The notes under the pieces are model-generated. The model saw nothing but the letters and a program-made list of their open reading frames with translations. It ran no database searches and had not been told where the DNA came from. Of a DNA stretch of 64,000 bases, positions 30,998 through 40,274 are shown piece after piece (position 1 is the first letter of the stretch; the number at the start of each line of letters is the position of its first letter). The position numbers were made by a program, and so were the translations under genes. Location: contig NZ_CP054923.1 of assembly GCF_013364215.1 (NCBI RefSeq), positions 2,232,001 to 2,296,000 on the forward strand. The letters are read 5' to 3'. Source of the DNA: Verrucosispora sp. NA02020 (GTDB taxonomy: Bacteria; Actinomycetota; Actinomycetes; Mycobacteriales; Micromonosporaceae).

Positions 30998-32503
30998 TCA
31001 GCCGACGCGGGTGCCGCTGCGGGGGGCGTCGGCCTGGGTGGGTACCGGGGCGGGGGTCGACGCCTCGCCGGGCGGCCGGCGTACGTCGATGACCTGGCCG
31101 GTGAGTTCCGAGATCAGCACGTCCAGCGAGGCCTGGGCGACGGTCTCGGCGGCGAGCAGGGTGTTCTCGGGCTCCGCGCCGAACGCCTTGGTCCGCATCG
31201 GGGTGGCGGTCCGCTCCGGGTTGATGATGTTGACGCGTACGCCGAACTCGGCCCACTCGTCGGAGAGCGCCTGGGTGAGGTTGACCAGCGCGGCCTTGGT
31301 GGCCGAGTAGAGCGCGTAGTCGGCCCGGCCCCGGGTGTACGAGCTGGAGGTGTAGAGCAGGAGCTGGCCCTTGGTCTGCTGGAGGTAGGGCAGGGACTGC
31401 CGGGCGACGGTCACCGGGCCGACGAAGTTGACCTGGAGCACCCGGTCGATGGTCTCCTGGTCCATCTCGGCCAGCGCGCCCTTCTCCAGGATCCCGGCGG
31501 TGACCACGACGTGGTCGATCCGTCCGGTGGCCTCGAAGGCGGTCCGTAGCGCGGCCTCGACGTCCTCCGGCCGTTCCACGTGCGTGCCGGTGCTGGAGCG
31601 GCTGAACGGGAAGACCTGGGCGCCGTGGCGGCGGGCCAGCTCGGTCAGGTCGTGGCCGATGCCGTAGCTGCCGCCGAAGACGACGATCGTGCGGCCGGTG
31701 ACCTCTTCGCTGTACGACCGGTGGTCGGTGAGCCGGGGCACCTTGGCGGCGGCGAGCTGGAACAGCTTGTCCGCCAGGTGCACGTCGACCGGGTGGGTGA
31801 CCTTGATGTTCTCGTCCGAGCCGTCGATCACCTTGATCGGCACCTCGGGCAGGTAGCGCAGGACGACACCGCAGTCGTCTGTGGCGGCGAAGTTCGGGTC
31901 ACCCTCGGCCAGCCGGTACGCCTCCCGGATGGTGGTCGACCGGAACGCCTGCGGGGTCTGGCCCCGGCGCAGCGTGGCGCGGACCGGGATGTCGGTGATG
32001 CACTCGTCCTCGTCGACCTGGATGATCGTGTCGGCCGACGGGATGGCCACGTCGACCGCCGCGTACGTCCAGAGGGCGTTCACGCACTCCCGGACGATCC
32101 GGCCGCTGAGCAGGGGTCGTACCGCGTCGTGGAAGAGGATGTTGCAGTCGGCCTCGCCGACGGCGTCCAGCGCGACCCGGGTGGTGGCGTTGCGGGTGTC
32201 GCCGCCCTCGATCACCTTGGTGACCTTGCGGAAGCCGGCCTTGTCGACGATCCGCTGCGCCTCGTCGACGTGCCCGGTGGCCATCAGCACGATGATCTCG
32301 TCGATCTCCGGCGCGGCCTCGAAGACGGCCAGGGTGTGCTCGATGATCGGCTTACCGGCGATCTTGAGGAGCTGCTTGGGGATGCCGAGGCCCAGTCGCG
32401 TGCCGGTGCCGCCGGCCAGCACCACGGCCACCGTCCGCGAGGGTCGCCACGGTGCCGGGCTCTCCGGCGGGCTGCCCGGGTCGGTGGTCTGGTCCTGCGT
32501 CAT
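30998..32503 (-). CDS. Fused cytidylyltransferase-SDR, predicted bifunctional CDP-ribitol synthase
   Basis: A 501-residue two-domain enzyme. Residues about 25-245 are an IspD/TarI-type cytidylyltransferase: VVLAGGTGTRLG, then FHDAVRPLLS, and ATDDCGVVLRYL. Residues about 265-480 are a classical SDR reductase with VVFGGSYGIG and YSATK. The same order occurs in Bcs1/Acs1-type enzymes of Haemophilus, which reduce ribulose-5-phosphate and make CDP-ribitol. In Gram-positive teichoic loci these are normally separate TarI and a zinc-dependent TarJ. The ATG at 32503 has AGGA six bases upstream. It likely feeds the two TagF-like polymerases. Confidence 0.87.
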   Translation of the reverse strand: MTQDQTTDPGSPPESPAPWRPSRTVAVVLAGGTGTRLGLGIPKQLLKIAGKPIIEHTLAVFEAAPEIDEIIVLMATGHVDEAQRIVDKAGFRKVTKVIEGGDTRNATTRVALDAVGEADCNILFHDAVRPLLSGRIVRECVNALWTYAAVDVAIPSADTIIQVDEDECITDIPVRATLRRGQTPQAFRSTTIREAYRLAEGDPNFAATDDCGVVLRYLPEVPIKVIDGSDENIKVTHPVDVHLADKLFQLAAAKVPRLTDHRSYSEEVTGRTIVVFGGSYGIGHDLTELARRHGAQVFPFSRSSTGTHVERPEDVEAALRTAFEATGRIDHVVVTAGILEKGALAEMDQETIDRVLQVNFVGPVTVARQSLPYLQQTKGQLLLYTSSSYTRGRADYALYSATKAALVNLTQALSDEWAEFGVRVNIINPERTATPMRTKAFGAEPENTLLAAETVAQASLDVLISELTGQVIDVRRPPGEASTPAPVPTQADAPRSGTRVG

Positions 32504-32560
32504 TGCCGGTCCTCGCTCTCGGGGGTACATGGCTCGGTGAGGTGGTGTGGGGTGGGGGGT

Positions 32561-32578
32561 GTCGCCGGCGCCGGCGAC
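32561..32578. promoter_or_regulatory. 18-base perfect palindrome between tagH-like and CDP-ribitol genes
   Basis: GTCGCCGGCGCCGGCGAC is fully self-complementary. It lies in the 165-base gap between two minus-strand genes, where it could be an operator for the CDP-ribitol synthase gene or a small terminator for the ABC transporter genes. The sequence does not decide between them. Confidence 0.45.
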
Positions 32579-32668
32579 GGGTTGAACCTTAACGCGCGGA
32601 CCGCGCCACCCCAACGGGCCGACGCGGTCCGCGCGACGCCGCACGGGCGTCGGACGTTCGCCCGGACT

Positions 32669-33487
32669 CTACTTGCCGTTCGTGAACGCCTCGTAGGCCT
32701 TCAATACCTCGGCGGTCGGTCCGTCCATCCGGATCAGGCCCGATTCCAGCCAGACTGTCCGTTCGCAGGTGTCCCGGACCGAGGAGAGTTGGTGGCTGAC
32801 CAGGAACACCGTGCCGGCGCTCTCCCGCAGCTCGCGGACCCGCTTCTCGCTGCGCTTGCGGAACGCCTTGTCGCCGGTGGCCAGCGCCTCGTCGATCAGC
32901 AGCACGTCGTGCTGCTTGGCCGCCGCGATGGAGAAGCGCAGCCGGGCCGACATGCCGGAGGAGTACGTCCGCATCGGCAGGGAGGCGAAGTCGCCCCGCT
33001 GGTTGATCCCGGAGAACTCGATGATCTCCGGGAGCTTGCGCTGCACCTCGTCCGGGCGCATGCCCATGGCCAGGCAGCCGAGCGTGACGTTGCGCTCCCC
33101 GGGCAGGTCGTTGAGCAGCGCCGCGTTCACCCCGAGCAGCGACGGCTGCCCCTGGGTGTAAATCGCGCCGCGCTCCACCGGCAGCAGACCGGCGATGGCC
33201 CGCAGCAGCGTCGACTTGCCGGAGCCGTTGGTGCCGATCAGCCCGATCGCCTCACCCCGGTATGCGGTGAAGGTGACCCCGCGCACCGCGTGCACCTCGC
33301 GCACGTTCGGCGCCGAGGAGCGGCTCATCATCCGCTTGAGCGCGGCCACCGGGCTGGTGTTGCCGGCGGCGCCCTTGTGGATCCGATAGACGATGTGCGC
33401 GTCGTCCACCACCACGGTCGGGATCCGGTCCTGGATCCGGGGGAGGGTGACCGTCACGTCGTTGGACATCTCGAGGTGATCAACCAC
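32669..33487 (-). CDS. ABC transporter ATP-binding protein (TagH/RfbE-like)
   Basis: A 272-residue ATPase of a polysaccharide/teichoic acid exporter. Walker A GTNGSGKST (about 82-90), signature YSSGMSARL (about 175), Walker B LLIDEALATGD (about 195) and H-loop SHQLSS are intact. A 45-residue N-terminal extension with DDAHIVYRIHKG is typical of TagH-type ATPases. The GTG at 33487 is chosen because AGGAG lies seven bases upstream and it overlaps the permease stop; an ATG at 33469 lacks a site. It lacks the C-terminal substrate-recognition domain of longer homologues. Confidence 0.93.
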   Translation of the reverse strand: MVDHLEMSNDVTVTLPRIQDRIPTVVVDDAHIVYRIHKGAAGNTSPVAALKRMMSRSSAPNVREVHAVRGVTFTAYRGEAIGLIGTNGSGKSTLLRAIAGLLPVERGAIYTQGQPSLLGVNAALLNDLPGERNVTLGCLAMGMRPDEVQRKLPEIIEFSGINQRGDFASLPMRTYSSGMSARLRFSIAAAKQHDVLLIDEALATGDKAFRKRSEKRVRELRESAGTVFLVSHQLSSVRDTCERTVWLESGLIRMDGPTAEVLKAYEAFTNGK

Positions 33488-34379
33488 GACCGTACTCCTG
33501 TTCGCCGCGCCAGAAGTAGAGGTAACCGCCGATGCCCATCACGACCGCCCAGCCGACCGCGATCAGCCAGGTCAGCGGCAGCGAGTCGTTGAGCAACGGG
33601 GTCTCCTCCAGCAGGGCGCTCCGGGCCAGCTCGATGTAGACCAGCATCGGGTTGAACTGCACGATCCCGGTGGCCCAGCCGGGAAGGTTCTCGGAGAACA
33701 GCGTCACGCTGTAGAGCACCCCGGAGCCGTACATCCAGGCCCGGAGCACGAAGGGCATGACCTGCTTGAGGTCGGTGGCCTTGGCGCCCAGCCGGGCCAC
33801 CACCATGGTCAGCCCGGCGTTGAAGACCGTCTGGAGCAGCACCGCCGGCACCAGCATCAGCCACATCAGCGTGATCGGCTCGCCGGTGGCCACCACGATG
33901 CAGACCAGCACCACCAGCGAGCCCAGGAGTTGCTGGAACTGGGTGGTGGTGATGGCCAGCGGCAGGCAGGCCCGGGGGAAGTGCAGGGCCCGGATCAGGC
34001 CGAGGTTGCCGCTGATCGCCTGGGTGCCCTGCTGCACCGTGGTCTGGGTGAAGTTGAAGATGAACAGACCGGTGGTGAGGTAGGCGATGAAGTTCGGGAT
34101 GCCCCGGTTCTGCTCCAGCACCACGCCGAAGATCAGGTAGTAGACCGCCGCGTTGGTCAGCGGGGTGAGCACCTGCCAGAGCTGCCCGAGTCGGGCGTTG
34201 CTGAACGAGGCGGTCAGCTTGGCGTTGGCGTACGCGGCGATGAAGTGCCGGTAACGCCACAGCTCACCGCTGTAGCGGCGCAGTGAGGGCCGCTCGCCGG
34301 CCACCCGCAGGCCGTGGCGGGTCGCCAGCTGCGCGGGAGTGAGGCCGGAATCGGGGTCGGCCAGCGCGGTGTTGGCCAT
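33480..34379 (-). CDS. ABC-2 type permease (TagG-like)
   Basis: A 299-residue membrane permease with six hydrophobic segments. It has the early YRHFIAAYANAKLTASFSNARLGQLWQVLTP-type amphipathic stretch and the conserved FPRACLPLAITTTQFQQLL loop of polysaccharide exporters. Paired with the overlapping ATPase, it should flip a completed undecaprenyl-linked polymer to the outside. The ATG at 34379 is used; the frame is open to 34493, but that segment is poorly conserved-looking. The gene is divergent from the TetR regulator. A TAGATT -10-like box lies on the minus strand near 34436. Confidence 0.9.
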   Translation of the reverse strand: MANTALADPDSGLTPAQLATRHGLRVAGERPSLRRYSGELWRYRHFIAAYANAKLTASFSNARLGQLWQVLTPLTNAAVYYLIFGVVLEQNRGIPNFIAYLTTGLFIFNFTQTTVQQGTQAISGNLGLIRALHFPRACLPLAITTTQFQQLLGSLVVLVCIVVATGEPITLMWLMLVPAVLLQTVFNAGLTMVVARLGAKATDLKQVMPFVLRAWMYGSGVLYSVTLFSENLPGWATGIVQFNPMLVYIELARSALLEETPLLNDSLPLTWLIAVGWAVVMGIGGYLYFWRGEQEYGRG

Positions 34380-34546
34380 GGGGATGGGCGCTCCGATCTG
34401 TCGTGCGGCGGATACGTTCGCGACGATGGAATCTAGCGTGGAGCGCCGCCTCGCCGCTGCGTGGACAGTAGTCCGAAAGACGTCGGGACGCAACCGTACC
34501 GTCGTTGCGCTACATTGTTCCTCGTGACAGTCGAGAGAAGTCCCAG

Positions 34547-35185
34547 GTGACGACCGGGAAGAGGCGTACGCCGGCCGGTGCGGCAGTGCTCCGTGGCGAG
34601 ATCACCACGGCCATTCGCCGTGCCCTCATGCAGGAACTCGCGGCGGTCGGCTACGGCCGGCTCTCCATCGAGGCGGTGGCGCGCCGGGCGGGCGTCAGCA
34701 AGACCGCCATCTACCGCCGGTGGAACTCGAAGCTCGACCTGGTGCTGGAGGTGGTGGCCGCCGCAGCCGGTGGTCGGCTGCCCGCGCTGGACACCGGCAG
34801 CCTCCGCAGCGACCTGGTGTTGCTGTTCCAGGTGGTGGCGCACGCCCTGCGACATCCGCTCGCCGTGCAGATCATCCCCGACCTGCTGGCCGAGGCGGCC
34901 CGCAACCCGACCATCGACGAGACCCTCCAGCAGGTGTTGCGCGCCCGGCAGCACGAGGTCGTCGGCCGGTTGATCGGCCGGGCGGTCGAGCGCGGCGAGG
35001 TGTCCGCCGACATCGACCGGGACGCCGCGGTCGACCTGATCGTGGGTCCGCTGTACTGGCGACTCGCCGTCGCCCGCGCCCCGCTCACCGACAGCTACCT
35101 GGAGACCCTGGTCGAGTCGGTGGCACGCGGGCTCGGCGGCCCCGACCCGCTGCCCCGGCCGAGGGCGGCCCCGACCGGGGGTTGA
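34547..35185 (+). CDS. TetR family transcriptional regulator
   Basis: A 212-residue repressor-type regulator. The N-terminal helix-turn-helix is GYGRLSIEAVARRAGVSKTAIYRRWNSK (about residues 33-60, seen in pieces), followed by a TetR C-terminal ligand domain (LLFQVVAHALRHPL onwards). The GTG at 34547 follows a GAGAGAAG site. A TACATT -10-like box at 34511-34516 may start its mRNA. It is divergent from the permease gene, so it may control the export operon; its ligand is unknown. Confidence 0.88.
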   Translation: MTTGKRRTPAGAAVLRGEITTAIRRALMQELAAVGYGRLSIEAVARRAGVSKTAIYRRWNSKLDLVLEVVAAAAGGRLPALDTGSLRSDLVLLFQVVAHALRHPLAVQIIPDLLAEAARNPTIDETLQQVLRARQHEVVGRLIGRAVERGEVSADIDRDAAVDLIVGPLYWRLAVARAPLTDSYLETLVESVARGLGGPDPLPRPRAAPTGG

Positions 35186-35360
35186 GCAGGCCCGACCCGG
35201 GGTACCGCTGGCGGGAGTCGGGCATCGGGTCCGCGCGTCGCTGCGCGTCGCCTCGACTCGACATCCGGGATGACTACGCTCGGTGTGGTTCGCGGGGTCT
35301 GCCAGGCGGCCGTGGAGTGTCCAGCCGCACCCGCCCGTACGACGACGACAAGGACGCAGT

Positions 35361-37673
35361 GTGTCGATGACCGACCAGACCGTCGCCGAGCCCGCTCCGG
35401 CAGCGGCCGACGGACCGACCGGTCCCGCCTCCCCACCACCCGGCCCGCAGCCGTCGCCCTGGCGGCACCTCCGGGCCGGGCTGCGCGGGCTCGGGGCCGG
35501 GATCGCCGCGATCCCGGCCGTGCTGACCGACGTCGCCGTGCTGGCCTTCGCGCTCTGGACGCTGCTCTATCACCTCGCCCTGCCGCTCGGCTGGGCCCCG
35601 TCGTCGACCCTGCGGATCTGGCTGGTGACCGGCCCGGCGCTGGCGCTGCTCGCGGTGCTGGTGCGGGTGGGCCAGTGGGCCTGGCGGCGTCGGGCCGTCC
35701 GGGCCGCGATGCCCACCGACGCCACCACGGATCCCGACGGCACGCCGGATCCGGACACCACCACGGATCTCGATCCCACGCCGGATCCGGAGAGCACGAC
35801 CGGCGCGGACGCGCCGACGCGCGCCGGGACGACGCCGGCCGAGGGCGCGGACGGGTCTGCCGGTACGCCGACGGACCGGCCCAGCCGGATGCCGGTCGCC
35901 CAGCGCCTGGCGACGGCGGTCGTCCTGCTCTTCGGCGTGGCGGCGGCGGTCACCGCCGGCCTGGCCGGCACCCCGGCGGGCGAGAACATCTCCTGGTGGT
36001 GGCCCGCCTCGACCGGTGCGGTCGCCGCCGTCGGCATGGCGGTGCTGACCGTGTGGACCTGGCGGCGGGTGCCGCCGAGCCGGCCCTCGGCGCCCGCCCC
36101 GAACGCCTGGCAGGCGCTGTACGCGTTGCTGATCTCCGGTGTGGCGGCGGCGGCCTCGCTCTACATCGCCCGCAACACCCCCGACGACGTCTACTACGTG
36201 GGCCGGTCGGTGTGGGTGGCGGAACGCGACATCGTGCCGCTCAACGACTTCCTGTTCAGCGAGAACGTCCTCCCGGCGATGGCGTCGCTGCCGCCGACCG
36301 CCAGCATCGAGGTGCTGGCCGGCGCGCTGGGCCGGTTCCTCGACATGCACGCCTCCTCGGCGACCTGGTTCCTGCTGCTGCCGGTGATGGCGGTGCTCGC
36401 CGTCCTCGCGCTCTGGCGGGTGGTGCACCGGTGGGCGCCGCGCCGTCCGGTGCTGGCCTTCACCGTGGCCGCCGCGTTCCTCGCGCTGGTCGCCGGCTCG
36501 GACGCCGCGCTGGGCACCTTCCACCTGCCCCGGCTGTACGAGGGCAAGGGCATGTTCGTGTCGGCTGTCGTGCCGTTGATGTGGTACTACCTGACCCGCT
36601 GGTTCGAGGACGGGCGCAAGCGTCACCTGGTGCTCGTCTTCGCGCTGTCGGTCACCGCCATCGGGCTGACCACCACGGCGGCGATCATCCTGCCGATGCT
36701 GGTCGGCGGGGCGGCGCTGATGATGCTGTTGGTCGGGCGCTGGAAGTCGGCACTGCTGGTCGGCGTCGTCGCCCTGGCGTACCCGGTCGGCTCGGTGGTG
36801 TTGACCCAGATCGTGCTGGGGCAGGGCACCGCGGACGGGGCGGACGCGGTCGCCTACGACGCCGCGTACACCTACCGGCGCACCTTCGAGATCGGCATCG
36901 TCGGCGTGATCGGCGGACTCGCCCTGTGGTGCGGTCCGCTGCTGGCCCGTCGTCGTACGGCGGGGCTGCTGGCCGCCGGTGGTGCGCTGACGCTGAGCGT
37001 GCTGATGGTGCCCGGGGTGCTGGAGTGGCTCGGCTCGCTCACCGGCATCTCGGTGGTGCTCTGGCGGGTGCCGTGGCTGCTCGCCCTGCCCGCGCTGATC
37101 GGGCTGCTCTGCACGGTCTGGCTGCCTACCCGGTTCCGTTCGGTACGCGCCCTGGTGGGCGTGGTGCTGGCCGGCTCGATGATCGCGTCGTTCGCCGTCT
37201 ACGCCACTCCGATGTGGTCCGAGCGGAGCTGGGTGGAGATGCGCGACCGGCCGAGCTGGAAGATCCCGGAGCGGCGGCAGGTCATCGCGGAGTGGATCGT
37301 GACCCTCGACCGGCCGGACGGCTTCCTGCTCGCGCCGGCCACCATCATGCGGGCCATGCCGATGGTGACCAGTCAGGTCCGCGTCGTGCTGCCGCGCGAC
37401 TTCTACCTGGTCGAGTACGACCTGGAGTCGCAGTTCGCGAAGGACCGGCTGCTGTTGACCCGGTTCTCCGACGGGGGACCGGCGGAGGGTCGACCGACCC
37501 GGGACGAGGTGGCCGAGGCGCTGGAGCGGCTGGACGTCGGGACGATCTGTGTCTACAACGGCAACCGGTTCGCCCGACGGACCGCGGCCCGACTCGGGTA
37601 CGCCGAGTTCGCCGAGTTGCCGCCGCCGGTGCCCGACCAGCCGGGCGGGGTCACCTGTCTGCGTCGGAACTGA
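35361..37673 (+). CDS. Large polytopic membrane protein (DUF6077-like) in the teichoic locus
   Basis: A 770-residue membrane protein with about 14-16 hydrophobic helices, a Pro-rich cytosolic N-terminus (residues 1-40) and an Asp/Thr/Pro-rich linker (about 115-165, DPDGTPDPDTTTDLDP). A soluble C-terminal domain of about 130 residues ends the protein. It looks like the actinobacterial DUF6077 family and distantly like GT-C enzymes, but I see no certain catalytic Asp/Glu pair. The GTG at 35361 is favoured by AAGGA six bases upstream; an ATG two codons later is possible. Position between TetR and a TagF-like gene suggests a role in polymer glycosylation or transport. Confidence 0.7.
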   Translation: MSMTDQTVAEPAPAAADGPTGPASPPPGPQPSPWRHLRAGLRGLGAGIAAIPAVLTDVAVLAFALWTLLYHLALPLGWAPSSTLRIWLVTGPALALLAVLVRVGQWAWRRRAVRAAMPTDATTDPDGTPDPDTTTDLDPTPDPESTTGADAPTRAGTTPAEGADGSAGTPTDRPSRMPVAQRLATAVVLLFGVAAAVTAGLAGTPAGENISWWWPASTGAVAAVGMAVLTVWTWRRVPPSRPSAPAPNAWQALYALLISGVAAAASLYIARNTPDDVYYVGRSVWVAERDIVPLNDFLFSENVLPAMASLPPTASIEVLAGALGRFLDMHASSATWFLLLPVMAVLAVLALWRVVHRWAPRRPVLAFTVAAAFLALVAGSDAALGTFHLPRLYEGKGMFVSAVVPLMWYYLTRWFEDGRKRHLVLVFALSVTAIGLTTTAAIILPMLVGGAALMMLLVGRWKSALLVGVVALAYPVGSVVLTQIVLGQGTADGADAVAYDAAYTYRRTFEIGIVGVIGGLALWCGPLLARRRTAGLLAAGGALTLSVLMVPGVLEWLGSLTGISVVLWRVPWLLALPALIGLLCTVWLPTRFRSVRALVGVVLAGSMIASFAVYATPMWSERSWVEMRDRPSWKIPERRQVIAEWIVTLDRPDGFLLAPATIMRAMPMVTSQVRVVLPRDFYLVEYDLESQFAKDRLLLTRFSDGGPAEGRPTRDEVAEALERLDVGTICVYNGNRFARRTAARLGYAEFAELPPPVPDQPGGVTCLRRN

Positions 37674-37856
37674 CGCGTCCGGCGGATTTCGGGTCGGTTA
37701 CGTGGACCGTCCGTTTCGAGTGATCGACGGTTTGGGCGAAAGATGCCGGATACCCGAGCGTTGTCCCGGCGAGGTTTCGCGTTAAGGTCGCAGCTACGCT
37801 GGCGGCCGTTCGAGGCGTATCCAGCCGGTCATCGATCTCGTTAGGGAGCGTACTCG

Positions 37857-39614
37857 TTGTTCGGCATGTTGAGTTCACGCGTGGGCGTCGCCGCGCGTGG
37901 CGCCCTGCTGGTGGCGTCCTACCTGGTGTTACTCGCCGCTGGCGCGTTCGGGTGGGTGGCCCTCTTCGCCGTCGCCGGAATGGCGGCGGTGTTGGGCGAG
38001 TTCGCCGTGGAACGGTGGTCACCGGCCACCGCGACCCTCCTGCAGAAGGTCGGTATCAACCGGGTCTACCGGCAGTTGGGCCGGGACCTGTCGGTGGTGG
38101 TGCTGGTCGCCTCCCAGGTGTCGCTGACCGGCACCGAGCTGACACTGCTGCTCCTGCTGCCCGCCGCGGTCTGGTTGGTCGCCGTCTTCGCCGGGGCGTT
38201 CAACCGGATGATCGACCGGCGCAACCCGGTCTCGGCCCTGGTCCGCAACATCGACCTGGGCCGGATGCGGTCCGCCCCCCGCCCGCCGGAGTGGGCCTCC
38301 GAGGTGGCCGGTGACCGGTTGCCGTGGGCGAACGTCCTGCTCATCCCGGCCGCCGTGGTGGCCGTCGTCGCCGACGACGTGACGCCGGTCTTCGTGGCAG
38401 GTCTGGTGGCCGTCGGGCTGGCCGGGGTGGTCGGCGGCATCGTCGCCTTCACCTGGCTGCGCGGCCGGGGCACCGGGCAGAGCCCGCAACTGCCGGCCGT
38501 GCAGAACTGGCTCAACAGCTACCGCCCGGAGGTGGCGCTCTACTTCGCCGGCCCGGCCAAGGACGTCTACCAGGCGAACATGTGGCTGGCGCCGATCGAG
38601 GCGCTGGGCCGTCGCGGGGTGGTGCTGATGCGCAGCCGGGACGCCTTCCTGGAGCTGGCCGACACCCGGCTGCCGGTGATCTTCGTGCCGGCCGCGCCGG
38701 ATTTCATGAACCTGGACAAGAGCAGCATCCGGGCCACCCTGTACGCCGCCAACGTCGGGCCGAACATCCACATGCTGCGTGAGCCGGGCATGAAGCACGT
38801 CTTCGTCGGTCACGGCGACAGTGACAAGGCGGCCAGCGTCAACCCGTACAGCAAGGTGTACGACGAGGTCTGGGTCGCCGGCCTGGCCGGTCGGGAGCGG
38901 TACGCGCGGGCCGGGGTGGGCGTGCTGGACGCCGACATCGTGGAGATCGGCCGCCCGCAGTTGGCCGGCCTGCACACCTTCGGCTCGGAGGCCGTCGAGC
39001 GCCCGTTCACCGTGCTGTACGCGCCGACCTGGGAGGGGTGGCTCGACGACGACCCGTACCACACCTCGCTGATGCTGATGGGCGACCGGATCGTGGCCAC
39101 GCTGCTGGCCACCCGTCCGGCGGTCCGGCTGATCTACAAGCCGCACCCGTTGACCGGCACCCGCTCCAAGCAGGCCAAGGCGGTGCACCAGCGGATCGTC
39201 GAGCGGATCCGGGCGGCTGGCGGCGACGTCGACGCGTCCAGCCTGGACGGTCCGGCGCACCGGGTGGTCACCGGTCGGGTGCCCGCGCTGTTCGACTGCT
39301 TCAACGAGACCGACCTGCTGATCAGCGACGTCTCCAGCGTCGTCTCGGACTTCGTGCAGAGCCAGCGGCCGTACGTGGTGGCCAACCCGGCCGGGCTGCC
39401 CGAGGACGAGTTCCGGCGGACGTTCCCCACCTCGCGGGCGGCGTACCTGCTCGCGGCGGACTGCGGTGAGCTGGAGAAGATCGTCGCGGTGACCCGGGCC
39501 GGTGACGACCCGATGACCGAGGCCCGCCGGGACCTGAAGACCTATCTGCTCGGCCCGGCCGAGGCGAACCCGATGGACCGGTTCGCCGAGGAGATCGGGC
39601 GGCTCTGCCGCTGA
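37857..39614 (+). CDS. CDP-glycerol glycerophosphotransferase (TagB/TagF-like), copy 2
   Basis: A 585-residue polyol-phosphate transferase, paralogous to the gene at 29264-30964. An N-terminal membrane module of five or six helices (to about residue 205) is joined to a GT-B catalytic part with GHGDSDKAASVNPYS (near residue 320), YAPTWEGW, YKPHPLTGT and LLISDVSSVVSDF. The TTG start has AGGGAG eight bases upstream; an ATG three codons later lacks a site. Two such enzymes flanking the locus could act as primase and polymerase, or make two polymers. Confidence 0.88.
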   Translation: MFGMLSSRVGVAARGALLVASYLVLLAAGAFGWVALFAVAGMAAVLGEFAVERWSPATATLLQKVGINRVYRQLGRDLSVVVLVASQVSLTGTELTLLLLLPAAVWLVAVFAGAFNRMIDRRNPVSALVRNIDLGRMRSAPRPPEWASEVAGDRLPWANVLLIPAAVVAVVADDVTPVFVAGLVAVGLAGVVGGIVAFTWLRGRGTGQSPQLPAVQNWLNSYRPEVALYFAGPAKDVYQANMWLAPIEALGRRGVVLMRSRDAFLELADTRLPVIFVPAAPDFMNLDKSSIRATLYAANVGPNIHMLREPGMKHVFVGHGDSDKAASVNPYSKVYDEVWVAGLAGRERYARAGVGVLDADIVEIGRPQLAGLHTFGSEAVERPFTVLYAPTWEGWLDDDPYHTSLMLMGDRIVATLLATRPAVRLIYKPHPLTGTRSKQAKAVHQRIVERIRAAGGDVDASSLDGPAHRVVTGRVPALFDCFNETDLLISDVSSVVSDFVQSQRPYVVANPAGLPEDEFRRTFPTSRAAYLLAADCGELEKIVAVTRAGDDPMTEARRDLKTYLLGPAEANPMDRFAEEIGRLCR

Positions 39615-39631
39615 CCCGCATCACGACCGCC

Positions 39632-39665
39632 ACGCGCCCGGGACGACCTGTCGTCCCGGGCGCGT
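39632..39665. terminator. Hairpin terminator after the second TagF-like gene
   Basis: Arms 39632-39646 and 39651-39665 pair perfectly over 15 bases with a 4-base loop, 17 bases after the stop codon. Confidence 0.85.
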
Positions 39666-39812
39666 CGCCGTCCGGCATCGGCGGGCCACCGTCCCGGGCC
39701 GCCGAGCGCCGCCGTCCGGGTCGGCGGCGGCACGCCGGGACCGGTTTTGTCCGGTACGGGCCCGGCCGGGCGTGCGGACGGGCATGCTCGGAGGCAGGCC
39801 GGTGGAGAGGGG

Positions 39813-40130
39813 ATGGGCGTGGAGAGCTACCACGAGGACTGGACCGACAGCCAGCGGGCGCTCTACGACGAGTGCTACCGGGCCGGTACGGACTGGGCCG
39901 CCGACCCCGACACCGCCGCCGAGGACGTGCAGCAGGTGATCAACCTCGGCCAGGCCGACGACGACACGCTCGCCGACGCCGAGATCGACTTCCCGCCCCT
40001 GGTCGACGCGGTCACCGAGGCCACGGGTGAGCTGGTCACCACCGTGCCGGCGAGCCACGACGACCCGGCCTTCCGGGGTTTCGTCGACGGCGTACGCGAC
40101 GCCACCGCCGACGAGGTCTTCGGCCTCTGA
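39813..40130 (+). CDS. Small acidic hypothetical protein
   Basis: A 105-residue strongly acidic protein (many Asp/Glu) with no signal peptide or membrane helix. The start is set by GGAGAGGGG directly before the ATG. It shows regular Ala/Val/Leu spacing suggestive of short helices, and one Cys. I do not recognise the family. It precedes the two-component system on the same strand by 144 bases but probably has its own transcript. Confidence 0.65.
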   Translation: MGVESYHEDWTDSQRALYDECYRAGTDWAADPDTAAEDVQQVINLGQADDDTLADAEIDFPPLVDAVTEATGELVTTVPASHDDPAFRGFVDGVRDATADEVFGL

Positions 40131-40274
40131 GTCACCGTCACCCGCCCTGGGCCTGTCACCCGGGGCGGTTGTCTGCCACCATCTAAGGTCAGTTCCGCCG
40201 ACCGTGACGCCACGGGGCGGTGGAGTCGACCGGGACCATGCGGGGTCAGCGGGCAGACCGAACGGGGAGGCCGG

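Noticed and set aside
31580..33592. A 670-codon plus-strand frame across the CDP-ribitol synthase and ABC ATPase genes
   Set aside because: Both minus-strand proteins have complete catalytic motifs; the plus frame has none and crosses their intergenic region.
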